Below are positions 1 to 7,711 of a stretch of DNA of 9,805 bases, one piece after another. The position numbers and the translations under genes were made by a program. Under the pieces are notes generated by a model. It ran no database searches and was not told where the DNA came from. It was given only the letters and a program-made list of their open reading frames with translations. Numbering within the stretch: position 1 is the first letter of the stretch; each line of letters starts with the position of its first letter. The DNA comes from JBCCOW01 sp039025855 (GTDB taxonomy: Bacteria; Planctomycetota; Phycisphaerae; Phycisphaerales; Phycisphaeraceae), in NCBI GenBank assembly GCA_039025855.1, contig JBCCNL010000087.1:1-9805 (forward strand), written 5' to 3'.

Positions 1-4
1 CGGC

Positions 5-2089
5 ATGCAGCGGAGCCCCGAGGGCCAGGCGCGGCCGGTGCGGGAGCGTCGCCGGCGGGTGCGGGGCTTTGGCAGTCGGCGGGGGGAGGAGGCCCGGCGG
101 AAGCGGGGGCCGATGATCGCGGAACGCAAGTACACCAACGGTCAGCTGATCGGGCGGATGCTGAAGCTGGCGTGGCGGTACCGGGCGGGGGCGATCAAGA
201 GCCTGGTGCTGCAGGTGTTGTTGTTGACGCTGGCGTTGTCGGGGCTGAGCTTGGCAGGGCTGGGGCTGGATGTGATCCACGCGGGGTTTAATCCGGAGGC
301 GGAGGCGCCGCGTTGGCCGATGGGTTTCGCGCCGCCGGCGGACTGGGGGGCGTTCACGCTGATGCTGGTGGTGGGCGGGCTGATCCTGGTGATCGCGCTT
401 CTGCGGTTTGTGTTGGACGCGTGGAGCCAGATGCAGGTTGGCCGGCTTGTGCAGGACATCGTGGTGGGGCTGCGGGCGGAGGTGTATCACAAGCTCGAAC
501 GGCTGAGCTTCCGGTTCTTCGATGAGCACGAGCAGGGGACGATCATCAACCGGGTCACGGGGGACGTGCAGGCGGTGCGGGCGTTTATCGATCAGGTGCT
601 GATCCAGGTGCTGATGATGGCGTTGTCGCTGACGTTTTTCATGGTGTACATGCTGAGCATCCACCCGTGGCTGACGCTGTGGTGTCTGCTGACGACGCCG
701 GTGATGGTGGTGTTGACGGTGGCGTTTTCGCGGATCGTTCGGCCGGCGTATGTGGAGAACCGTCGGCTGTACGACGGGGCGGTGCGGGTGCTGGCGGAGA
801 ACGCGCAGGGGGTGCATGTGGTCAAGGGGTTCTCGCTGCAGGGCGAGGAGGAGACGAAGTTCGCGGCGGCGAACCAGCGGGTGAAGGACCAGCAGCAGTG
901 GATCTTCTGGCGGGTGTCGGTCTTTGGGCCGTTGATCGGGCTGCTGCCGCAGATCAATCTGGTGGTGTTGCTGCTGGTGGGCGGCGCGTACTACATGCGG
1001 GGTGAGATCGCGTTCGGGGCGGGGCTGGTGGTGTTTGCGGGTCTGCTGCAGCAGTTCTCGGGTCAGGTGGCGGGGATCGCGGGGGTGGCAAACACGATGC
1101 AGCGGAGTTTGACCGGGGCGCAGCGGGTGTTCGAGGTGATGGACGCGGAGGTGGAGATCGAGAGCAAGCCGGGGGCGGTACGGCTGGAGCAAGGGACACG
1201 GGGGCGGGTGGTGTTTGAGGGGGTGGGGTTTGCGTATGAGCTGCGGGGTGGGGAGGGTGAGAGGGCGGGGGACGCAGCGCAGAATCCTTCGGCTTCTGCG
1301 GGCGTGGGTGCGGGGGGTGGGGCGGGTGGGGCGGGTGGGGTGGGGCCGGCGGTGTTGGAGGATGTGAGCTTTGCGGCGGAGCCGGGGCAGACGATCGCGA
1401 TTGTGGGGGCGACGGGTGCGGGCAAGAGCACACTGCTGAGCCTGATCCCGCGGTTCTATGACCCGACGGCGGGGCGGGTGATGTTGGACGGGACGGACCT
1501 GAAGGACCTGGAGCTGGACGACCTTCGGCGGAGCGTGGGGATCGTGTTCCAGGAGAGTTTTTTGTTTAGCCATACGGTGGCGGAGAACATCGCGTTTGGG
1601 TATCCGGAGGCGAGCCGGGAGCAGATCGAGCGGGCGGCGGCGGTGGCGCAGGCGGACGAGTTCATCCGCGAGTTGCCGGAGGGGTACGACACGGTGTTGG
1701 CGGAGGCGGGGGGGAACCTGTCGGGGGGTCAGCGTCAACGGCTGGCGATCGCTCGGGCGGTGCTGCTGGAGCCGGCGGTGCTGTTGTTGGACGACCCGAC
1801 GGCGGCGATCGACCCGGACACCGAGCACGAGATCCTCTCGGCGATGGACCGGGCGATGGCAGGGCGGACGACGTTTGTGGTGGCGCACCGGCTGAGCACG
1901 CTGCGGCGGGCGGACCTGGTGCTGGTCTTGGAGAAGGGGCGGATCGTGGAACGGGGGACGCACGAGGAGTTGATGGCGAAACCGGACGGGCATTATCGAA
2001 GGGCGGCGGACCTGCAGTCGGCGGACGAGGAGTCGCGGCGGCTGCTGGGGATGCCGGTGGGTATTGGACAGGAAGGGGGTGAAGGATGA
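5..2089 (+). CDS. ABC exporter half-transporter, subunit 1 (degenerate Walker B Asp)
   Basis: Fused membrane and ATPase half of an inner-membrane ABC exporter; substrate unknown. Numbering is from the ATG at 5. Six membrane helices are visible at roughly 63-90, 115-138, 196-218, 220-243, 303-327 and 337-360. The ATPase domain follows: A-loop Tyr411, Walker A GATGAGKST (468-476), Q-loop in IVFQES, signature LSGGQ (572-576), Walker B LLLDD (Asp596, Asp597) and H-loop His628. Asp597 stands where the catalytic Glu normally is, typical of the degenerate subunit of heterodimeric exporters. A Gly/Ala-rich insert of about 33 residues lies between A-loop and Walker A. The start is uncertain: the ATG at 113 would give 658 residues, close to family length, but has no well-placed ribosome site. 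The Arg-rich stretch 5-112 has the same G-ending codons as the gene, so it may be a real N-terminal extension, possibly beginning before the window. The gene overlaps the next by ATGA, which implies translational coupling. Confidence 0.92.
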   Translation: MQRSPEGQARPVRERRRRVRGFGSRRGEEARRKRGPMIAERKYTNGQLIGRMLKLAWRYRAGAIKSLVLQVLLLTLALSGLSLAGLGLDVIHAGFNPEAEAPRWPMGFAPPADWGAFTLMLVVGGLILVIALLRFVLDAWSQMQVGRLVQDIVVGLRAEVYHKLERLSFRFFDEHEQGTIINRVTGDVQAVRAFIDQVLIQVLMMALSLTFFMVYMLSIHPWLTLWCLLTTPVMVVLTVAFSRIVRPAYVENRRLYDGAVRVLAENAQGVHVVKGFSLQGEEETKFAAANQRVKDQQQWIFWRVSVFGPLIGLLPQINLVVLLLVGGAYYMRGEIAFGAGLVVFAGLLQQFSGQVAGIAGVANTMQRSLTGAQRVFEVMDAEVEIESKPGAVRLEQGTRGRVVFEGVGFAYELRGGEGERAGDAAQNPSASAGVGAGGGAGGAGGVGPAVLEDVSFAAEPGQTIAIVGATGAGKSTLLSLIPRFYDPTAGRVMLDGTDLKDLELDDLRRSVGIVFQESFLFSHTVAENIAFGYPEASREQIERAAAVAQADEFIRELPEGYDTVLAEAGGNLSGGQRQRLAIARAVLLEPAVLLLDDPTAAIDPDTEHEILSAMDRAMAGRTTFVVAHRLSTLRRADLVLVLEKGRIVERGTHEELMAKPDGHYRRAADLQSADEESRRLLGMPVGIGQEGGEG
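1306..1345 (+). other. Dense G-quadruplex-forming tract inside ABC subunit 1
   Basis: Eight G-tracts of three to six bases (1306-1308, 1312-1317, 1319-1322, 1324-1326, 1328-1331, 1333-1335, 1337-1340, 1342-1345) are separated mostly by single bases. This fits the usual G-quadruplex pattern several times over, on the coding strand and so also in the mRNA. It encodes the Gly/Ala/Val linker between the A-loop strand and Walker A of the ABC ATPase domain. Folding is inferred from the pattern only; the tract may simply be an expanded low-complexity linker. Confidence 0.6.
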
Positions 2090-3960
2090 GTGCGTTCGGC
2101 GGCGGCTACGCGGGCAAAGCGATGAAGGGGGTGCGGCGGGGCGACGGCGATGAGGAACGGGAGGACCTGTCGCTGGGGTTGATCTGGCGGTCGATCGGGT
2201 ACATGCGGCCGTACCGCTGGAAGCGGAACGCGCTGCTGGCGTCGGTGCTGCTGCGGGCGGTGCAGATCCCGCTGATCGCGTGGTTCATCGGGTACACGCT
2301 GCACGGCCCGATCCTGGGCGAGGACTGGTCGGGGCTGGTGTGGTGCGGGGTGGGGCTGCTGAGCCTGATGCTGTTCACTCAGACGACGATGCACTTCCGT
2401 CAGCGTTGGGCGCAGGAGTTGGGCGAAGCGGTGGTGCACGACCTGCGTCGGGAGGTGTTCGCGAAGCTGCAGCGGATGCCGATGCGGTTTTACGACCGGA
2501 CGAAGGTGGGCCGGATCATCAGCCGGATGACGTCGGACATCGAGGCGATGCGGGTGGGGGTGCAGGACGTGTTGTTCATCTCGGCGATCCAGCTGGGGCA
2601 TGTGGTGATGGCGTCGGCGGTGATGCTGTGGTACGACCCGGTGCTGTTCGGGGTGGTGCTGCTGATGTCGCCGATTGTGTTGGGGATGACGCGGTACTTT
2701 CGGCCGAGGCTGAGCGAGGCGTGGCAGGACGTGCAGGAGAGCTTTTCGCGGATCACGAGCCGGCTGGCGGAGGCGATCACGGGGATCCGCGTGACGCAGG
2801 GGTTTGTGCGTCAGGAGCACAACGCGGCGGCGTTCGCGGACCAGGTCGCGGCGCACGGTGAGCTGAACATGCGGGCGATCCGGCTGCAGTCGGTGTTTAT
2901 CCCGCTGATCGAATTGAACAACCAGTTCTTTATTTCGGCGTTGTTGATCGTGGGGGGTTGGCAGGTCCTGTTGATGGAGGGGACGGTCTTGCCCGAGTGG
3001 GCGGTGGGTTTTGCGGGGTGGGGTTCGGGTCAGGAGCAGACGTTCGCGGCGATGGTGGTCTTCTTCTTCATGATCAACCTGTTCTTCGGGGGGATCGCGT
3101 TTGTCTCACGCATGTTCAATATGGCGTTGACGGCGATGGCGGGGGCGCAGCGGGTGTTCACGCTGCTGGACGAAGAGGTTGATCCGCTGCAGGATGAGGA
3201 CGCGGGGGTGCTGCCGCCGATCCGCGGCGAGGTGGTGTTTGATGAGGTGGGGTTTGCTTACGACCCCGAGAAGCCGGTGTTGCACGGCGTAAGTTTCACG
3301 GCGGATCCGGGGCAGACGATCGCGCTGGTGGGGCACACCGGGTCGGGCAAGTCGACGATCATCAAGCTGATCTCGAAGTTCTACCTGCCGACGTCGGGCG
3401 AGCTGCGGATCGATGGGCAGGATGTGCGGAAGATCCAGACCGAGTCGTTGATCAAGCAGGTCGGGATTGTGCTGCAGTCGAACTTCCTGTTTACGGGGAC
3501 GGTGCTGGACAACATCCGGGCGGGCAAGCCCGGGGCGAGCGATGAGCAGGTGGTGGCGGCGGCGCGGGCGCTCGACTGTTTGGACTTGTTGGAGCAGCTG
3601 CCCGAGGGCTTGAACACGCCGGTGGGTGAGAACGGCACGGCCTTGTCGCTGGGGCAGCGGCAGCTGGTCTGCTTCACTCGGGCGATGCTGGCGGACCCGC
3701 GGATTCTGATCCTGGACGAGGCGACGTCGTCGGTAGACACGATGACCGAGGCGCGGATTCAGCGGGCGCTCGAGACGCTGCTGGCGGGGCGGACGAGCTT
3801 TGTGGTGGCCCACCGGCTGAGCACGATCAGGCACGCGGACTGTGTGCTGGTGCTGGATCACGGCGAGATCGTGGAGCGGGGCACGCACACGGAGCTGCTG
3901 GCGGAGGGCGGGACGTACGCGAACCTGTACCGGCAGTTCATCCACGCGACGGATTCGTGA
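2086..3960 (+). CDS. ABC exporter half-transporter, subunit 2 (catalytic Glu, altered signature)
   Basis: Second half of the exporter, 624 residues. The ATG overlaps the previous stop as ATGA and is preceded by a purine-rich ribosome site (GGAAGG at 2071-2076), which fixes this start. A charged N-terminus of about 45 residues leads into membrane helices near 48-72, 83-104, 160-182, 184-203, 270-293 and 321-345; the 5-6 loop (294-320) is long. ATPase motifs: A-loop Tyr392, Walker A GHTGSGKST (416-424), Q-loop in IVLQSN, signature LSLGQ (520-524) instead of LSGGQ, Walker B LILDE (Asp544, Glu545), D-loop SSVD and H-loop His576. Walker B is intact while the signature's first Gly is Leu, the mirror of subunit 1. 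Together the two should form one hydrolytic and one degenerate ATP site, as in the TM287/288 and BmrCD type of exporter (family knowledge). Multidrug or lipid export is plausible, but the cargo cannot be read from the sequence. Confidence 0.95.
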   Translation: MSAFGGGYAGKAMKGVRRGDGDEEREDLSLGLIWRSIGYMRPYRWKRNALLASVLLRAVQIPLIAWFIGYTLHGPILGEDWSGLVWCGVGLLSLMLFTQTTMHFRQRWAQELGEAVVHDLRREVFAKLQRMPMRFYDRTKVGRIISRMTSDIEAMRVGVQDVLFISAIQLGHVVMASAVMLWYDPVLFGVVLLMSPIVLGMTRYFRPRLSEAWQDVQESFSRITSRLAEAITGIRVTQGFVRQEHNAAAFADQVAAHGELNMRAIRLQSVFIPLIELNNQFFISALLIVGGWQVLLMEGTVLPEWAVGFAGWGSGQEQTFAAMVVFFFMINLFFGGIAFVSRMFNMALTAMAGAQRVFTLLDEEVDPLQDEDAGVLPPIRGEVVFDEVGFAYDPEKPVLHGVSFTADPGQTIALVGHTGSGKSTIIKLISKFYLPTSGELRIDGQDVRKIQTESLIKQVGIVLQSNFLFTGTVLDNIRAGKPGASDEQVVAAARALDCLDLLEQLPEGLNTPVGENGTALSLGQRQLVCFTRAMLADPRILILDEATSSVDTMTEARIQRALETLLAGRTSFVVAHRLSTIRHADCVLVLDHGEIVERGTHTELLAEGGTYANLYRQFIHATDS

Positions 3961-3973
3961 GCGGGGTGGTGGG

Positions 3974-3979
3974 TATGCT
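3974..3979 (+). promoter_or_regulatory. Possible -10 element for leaderless transcription of the nuclease-like gene
   Basis: TATGCT lies six bases before the ATG at 3986, the spacing expected if transcription starts at or next to the A of the start codon. It matches four of six positions of TATAAT. No convincing -35 box is seen at 17 bases upstream. The alternative is translation from the upstream ABC message, but the GGGGA right against the ATG is too close for an ordinary ribosome site. Weak call. Confidence 0.2.
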
Positions 3980-3985
3980 TGGGGA

Positions 3986-4696
3986 ATGAGCGACAGAGCT
4001 TCCGAGGGTCTGCGGCGTCGGTTAGGTCAGCATCGGGCGGGTGTTTATCACTCCGCCGAGCTTGCCGAAACAATCCTCGATGCGCTGGAAGAGATCGAGC
4101 GGCTGTCGGACAAGCCACTGGAGGGTTATCGGCACCGGACCGGGCTGACGTGCGCGGCGGAGTATCGGGGCGAGCCGTCGCACCGGATCGAAGATGCGAT
4201 TACAGGGTGGATCGCGGACTTGTTACCTCATGCGGACAGTCAGGTGCGGGGGATGAGCGCAGGCGTTCGGCCAGACATCGTGTTCGCCTACGCGCGGGAT
4301 GCGGGGGCGGAAGACGTTCTTGTCGTTCTGGAGGCGAAGCCGGTGTGGCAGCGATGGATCACCGATGGCACTAAGCGATACAGCGGCGTGATGACCGACG
4401 AATACGGGCGGAGCACAGGGAATTATGCTGAGAAGAACATCCGGCAGGTCGTCTCCGATCGAGATAAGCTGCTGCGGCACTACACGCACGCTGGCGATCG
4501 TGCGATGATTCTGGCGTTGGTGTTCCAGCGGCCGGGCGAGCTGGATGAGCGGTTGATCGACGCGGTCGGTCCGGGCTGGGCGGTGGCTTCGCGGCATGTG
4601 GTGGACCGGTGCAATCCGCCGGGGGATGACATCGGGTTGACCGGGATGGTGTTTTGGCCGGGCGCGGGGAGTGCCGGTAACGATGGGGTGGGCTAA
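3986..4696 (+). CDS. Uncharacterised protein with PD-(D/E)XK nuclease-like motif
   Basis: A 236-residue soluble protein with no signal peptide or membrane helix, whose exact family I do not recognise. Its middle carries the hallmark of the PD-(D/E)XK nuclease fold: a helix with Glu69 (HRIEDAI), then RPD with Asp97 (RPDIVF), then a hydrophobic strand ending in LEAK with Glu116 and Lys118. After it comes a Lys/Arg-rich helical stretch (NIRQVVSDRDKLLRHY, 151-166), as often seen in these folds. The first 60 residues are helical and charged. The start at 3986 was chosen because the region upstream in this frame is only the shadow of the ABC gene, and this ATG sits 25 bases after its stop. Codon use differs from neighbours: AGA, TTA, ACA, CCA and CCT appear, which are rare in the genes around it, suggesting later acquisition. 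It could be an orphan restriction-type or repair nuclease, or an inactive relative. No methylase or partner is seen here. The gene is confident; the function is an inference from motif order. Confidence 0.75.
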   Translation: MSDRASEGLRRRLGQHRAGVYHSAELAETILDALEEIERLSDKPLEGYRHRTGLTCAAEYRGEPSHRIEDAITGWIADLLPHADSQVRGMSAGVRPDIVFAYARDAGAEDVLVVLEAKPVWQRWITDGTKRYSGVMTDEYGRSTGNYAEKNIRQVVSDRDKLLRHYTHAGDRAMILALVFQRPGELDERLIDAVGPGWAVASRHVVDRCNPPGDDIGLTGMVFWPGAGSAGNDGVG

Positions 4697-4701
4697 AAGT
4701 C

Positions 4702-4731
4702 TTGGGCGGGGGGCTGGTGGAGAGATACACT
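4702..4731 (+). promoter_or_regulatory. Candidate sigma-70-type promoter for the metalloprotease gene
   Basis: TTGGGC (4702-4707) and TACACT (4726-4731) are separated by 18 bases, matching three and four of the six consensus positions. Transcription would begin near 4738, just after the nuclease gene ends at 4696, leaving a leader of about 90 bases before the ATG at 4827. The local sequence is less GC-rich than the genes on either side. It is a pattern match only. Confidence 0.35.
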
Positions 4732-4777
4732 CCATTATGAACCGTTGCGGTTGGTTCTGCGTCCGATATGGATTGTG

Positions 4778-4799
4778 GCCCGCGGGTTTCCGCGTGGGC
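4778..4799 (+). other. Leader hairpin upstream of the metalloprotease
   Basis: GCCCGCGG (4778-4785) can pair with CCGC and GGGC (4790-4793 and 4796-4799) across a GTTT loop, with a two-base GT bulge at 4794-4795. This gives eight GC pairs. It lies in the proposed 5' leader, 27 bases before the chosen start codon. It could modulate translation or mRNA stability. If the protein instead starts at 4737, this stretch would be coding. Confidence 0.35.
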
Positions 4800-4826
4800 G
4801 TTGCCTTCTTGTCTGGAAAACAACTG

Positions 4827-7694
4827 ATGACTTCTTGTGCTGTTGATCGCGTGTTCCCGTCCGCTGGGCGGTGGGTGGCTTTGGTGTTGCTGATGCTGGG
4901 GTTGGTGGGCGTGGGTCCGGCGTCGGGGGTGTGGGCGGATGACTCGCCGTTCCCGAAGTTCGAGGAGGTGGTCGAGGGGATGTCCAAGACCGAGGGCATG
5001 CTGACGTTCTACCGGCATGACCCGGAGGACAAGGGCAAGGACCACACGGCGCTGCTGTGCCGGATCCCGGCGGGGCTGCTGGATCAGGATTTGTTGTTTG
5101 CGACGAGTGTGTCGCGGGGGCCGTTGGCGGGGTTCCAGTGGCGGGACGAGCTGGTGCGATTCAAGGTGATCGGGAAGCAGGTGGTGCTGACGGCGCCGCC
5201 GGTGTCGGTGGTGCAGGGGGAGGGGAACCCGCTGGGGGACGCGATCCAGCGGACGTACCGGGAGCGGTACCTGATGGCGCTGCCGATCCAGACGATGGCG
5301 AAGCAGGACCCGGTGGTGGACATGAGCCGGCTGGTGTTCAGCAGGGTGGCGAGCCCGCCGAGCACGGGGTTTGGAGGTGGGATCAACCGGGCGTTGAGCA
5401 CGCTGACGAAGGTGAAGAGCTTCCCGGACAACGTGCTGGTGGATGCTGATCTGGCGATGTCGTCGGGCCGGGGCGGGTACCAGGCGACGGGGATTTCGTA
5501 TGCGTTCCGGAAGCTGCCGGACGGCAACGGCTATGTGCCCCGACCGGCGGACGAGCGGGTGGGGTATTTCACGACGAGCCGGATCGACTGGACGCAGCCG
5601 GCAACGGCGCGGGAGACGGTGCAGCGGTATATCAACCGTTGGCATCTGGAGAAGCAGGACCCGGCGTTGCGTTTGTCGCCGCCGAAGGAGCCGATCGTTT
5701 TTGTGATCGAGGACACCGTGCCGATCCAGTGGCGGCGTTGGGTGCGTGCGGGGGTGTTGGAATGGAACAAGGCGTTCGAGGAGATCGGGATTGTTGACGC
5801 GATTGTCGTGCAGCAGCAGACCGCGACGAACGAGTTTGCGGATGTCGATCCGGAGGACGCCCGTTACAACTTCATCCGCTGGATTGTGAGTGGTCGGGCG
5901 TTTGCGATGGGCCCGAGCCGGGCGGACCCGCGGACGGGCCAGATCCTGGACGCGGACATCATTATTGATGACGGCATTCTGCGGTTTTATGCCCGGGAGT
6001 TCGATGTGTTTGGGCCGGCGGCGATGTCGACGGTGGCGGGGCCGGGCGTGGTGGCGGAGCTGGCGGAGCGGCCGAAGGTGGCGTCGATGCTGTTTGGCCA
6101 GCCGGTACAGATGCCGATGATGGGAGGTTGCTGCGGCCACCACGCGGAGCACCGTCCTCGGCTGGGGGTGACGCCGGCGGACGGGTCGGTGTACTCGGGT
6201 GTCGGTTTGCCGATGCCGGGGGTTTCGGATCGGGACGCAGGGGTGTCGGAGCTGGCGGCGCGGGCGTCGGGTGCGGGGCTTGGCGAGCCGACCGATTTTG
6301 ATCAGGCGATGCATCACGGCTGCACGTTCGCGAGCGGGCTGCAGCGGCAGATGGTGATCGGCCACCTGGCGTTGATGCAGGCGAAGGTGGCGGGCGGGAT
6401 CAAGACGCCTTCGGGCAAGGACGTGCCGGAGGAGCTGATCGGCCAGGTGATCAAGGACCTGGTGTCGCACGAGGTGGGGCACACGCTGGGGCTTCGGCAC
6501 AACTTCAAGGCCTCGTCCTGGCTGTCGCTCGACGAGGTCAAGGCGAGGCGGGACGCGGGCGAGGAGGCGACGTCTGCGTCGGTGATGGATTACAACCCGC
6601 TGCTGTTTTTTGCGGGGGACAAGCTCGGCGAGGTCGAGACGTTTGTGTCGCCGACGATCGGGCCTTACGACTATTGGGCGATCGAGTATGGGTATGTGAT
6701 TCCCCAGGGCGATGCGGGCGAGGCGCTCAAGGCTATCGCGTCGCGGTCGGCGGAGAAGGGGTTGGCGTACGCGACGGACGAGGACCTTTGGTTCATGTCG
6801 TCGCCCGACCCGGCAGTGAACGTGTGGGACCAGGGCAGCGACCCGACGGCTTATGCGCTGTCGCGGGTGGAGCTGTCGGAGCAGCTGCTGGAGGATGTGC
6901 AGGACTGGGCGATCGACGGGGACGACCCGCGGCACTACCTGCGTCGTGTGGTGAACACGCTGCTGTTTGAGCGGGCCAGCGGCTTTTATTACCTGGCACG
7001 GAAGGTGGGCGGGCAGGAGTTCAACCGGCATCGGCCTGGCGATCCGGGGGCGAAGCCGGCGTTTGTGCTGGTGGAGCCGGAGGTGCAGCGGGCGGCGCTT
7101 CGGCGTCTGAGCGAGACGGCGTTTGCGTCGGACTTCATTGCGCTGCCGCCGGAGCTTTTGAACAACCTCGCGGCGTCGCGGTGGGTGTTTGATGGGAGTG
7201 GTTTCACGATGGGGGCTCGGATTGAGTACCCGATCCACCGGGTGACGCTGTCGATGCAGGGGTACGCGTTGATGCCGTTGCTGAACCCCATGACGCTGCA
7301 GCGGGTGTACGACGCCGAGCTGAAGAGCGGGTCGTCGGACAAGTTCACGGCCGCGGAGCTGTTGCAGTCGGTGCGGGATTCGGTGTGGTCGGAGCTGGAC
7401 GCGGACGGGTCGGTGGCGATCGCGTCGACGCGTCGGAATCTGCAGCGGCTCTATCTCCAGATGATGGAGTCGTACACGGGTGCGGGGCTGTCGGGGCTGA
7501 TGATGCGGTTAGGGTCGGACACGTCGCCGGACGTGGATCAGATGGCCCGGCTGACGCTGCGCGACCTGTCGGCGAAGATCGGGACGGTGCTCGAGGACGG
7601 GGGCGACGGGCTGGACTTCGGCACGCGGGCTCACCTGCTGGAGTCGAAGTCGCAGATCGACCGGATGCTTGAGGCGCAGTACATGAAGTTCTGA
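4827..7694 (+). CDS. Secreted zinc-dependent metalloprotease (DUF5117/DUF4953 type)
   Basis: A 955-residue exported zinc peptidase. The N-terminus is a signal peptide: Arg15, hydrophobic core about 16-30, then VWA|DD, so cleavage is likely after Ala37. Residues about 43-90 resemble the short DUF5118 region and about 90-280 the DUF5117 region (from memory of the family). The catalytic signature is HEVGHTLGLRH with His548, Glu549, His552 and third ligand His558, followed by SVMDY containing Met587, a metzincin-type Met-turn. Together these place it among zinc-dependent proteases of the DUF4953 group. A Cys/His-rich loop, GGCCGHHAEH with Cys435, Cys436, His438, His439 and His442, precedes the active site by about 110 residues. 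The start at 4827 was chosen because it begins directly with the signal peptide and has GGAAA seven bases upstream. In-frame ATGs at 4671, 4683 and 4737 would add a non-signal-like extension; 4737 has GGAGAG 12 bases upstream and remains possible. Substrate unknown; location periplasmic or outer surface. Confidence 0.9.
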   Translation: MTSCAVDRVFPSAGRWVALVLLMLGLVGVGPASGVWADDSPFPKFEEVVEGMSKTEGMLTFYRHDPEDKGKDHTALLCRIPAGLLDQDLLFATSVSRGPLAGFQWRDELVRFKVIGKQVVLTAPPVSVVQGEGNPLGDAIQRTYRERYLMALPIQTMAKQDPVVDMSRLVFSRVASPPSTGFGGGINRALSTLTKVKSFPDNVLVDADLAMSSGRGGYQATGISYAFRKLPDGNGYVPRPADERVGYFTTSRIDWTQPATARETVQRYINRWHLEKQDPALRLSPPKEPIVFVIEDTVPIQWRRWVRAGVLEWNKAFEEIGIVDAIVVQQQTATNEFADVDPEDARYNFIRWIVSGRAFAMGPSRADPRTGQILDADIIIDDGILRFYAREFDVFGPAAMSTVAGPGVVAELAERPKVASMLFGQPVQMPMMGGCCGHHAEHRPRLGVTPADGSVYSGVGLPMPGVSDRDAGVSELAARASGAGLGEPTDFDQAMHHGCTFASGLQRQMVIGHLALMQAKVAGGIKTPSGKDVPEELIGQVIKDLVSHEVGHTLGLRHNFKASSWLSLDEVKARRDAGEEATSASVMDYNPLLFFAGDKLGEVETFVSPTIGPYDYWAIEYGYVIPQGDAGEALKAIASRSAEKGLAYATDEDLWFMSSPDPAVNVWDQGSDPTAYALSRVELSEQLLEDVQDWAIDGDDPRHYLRRVVNTLLFERASGFYYLARKVGGQEFNRHRPGDPGAKPAFVLVEPEVQRAALRRLSETAFASDFIALPPELLNNLAASRWVFDGSGFTMGARIEYPIHRVTLSMQGYALMPLLNPMTLQRVYDAELKSGSSDKFTAAELLQSVRDSVWSELDADGSVAIASTRRNLQRLYLQMMESYTGAGLSGLMMRLGSDTSPDVDQMARLTLRDLSAKIGTVLEDGGDGLDFGTRAHLLESKSQIDRMLEAQYMKF

Positions 7695-7711
7695 GCGGTA
7701 TTTGCAGGTCG

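Noticed and set aside
954..1433. Proline-rich open frames on the - strand opposite the ABC ATPase domain.
   Set aside because: They are reverse translations of the G-tract linker and have no domain signature or ribosome site.
3842..3985. A longer start for the nuclease-like protein within the ABC gene.
   Set aside because: These 48 codons are Trp/Arg/Cys-rich and lie out of frame over the conserved end of the ABC ATPase domain, so they are a shadow. The ATG at 3986 starts the plausible protein.
4371..7238. A 955-codon open frame on the - strand opposite the metalloprotease.
   Set aside because: It is Arg/His/Pro-rich with no recognisable domain. It arises because G-ending codons on the + strand rarely produce stops in this antisense frame. 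The + strand has a signal peptide, zinc motif and Met-turn.
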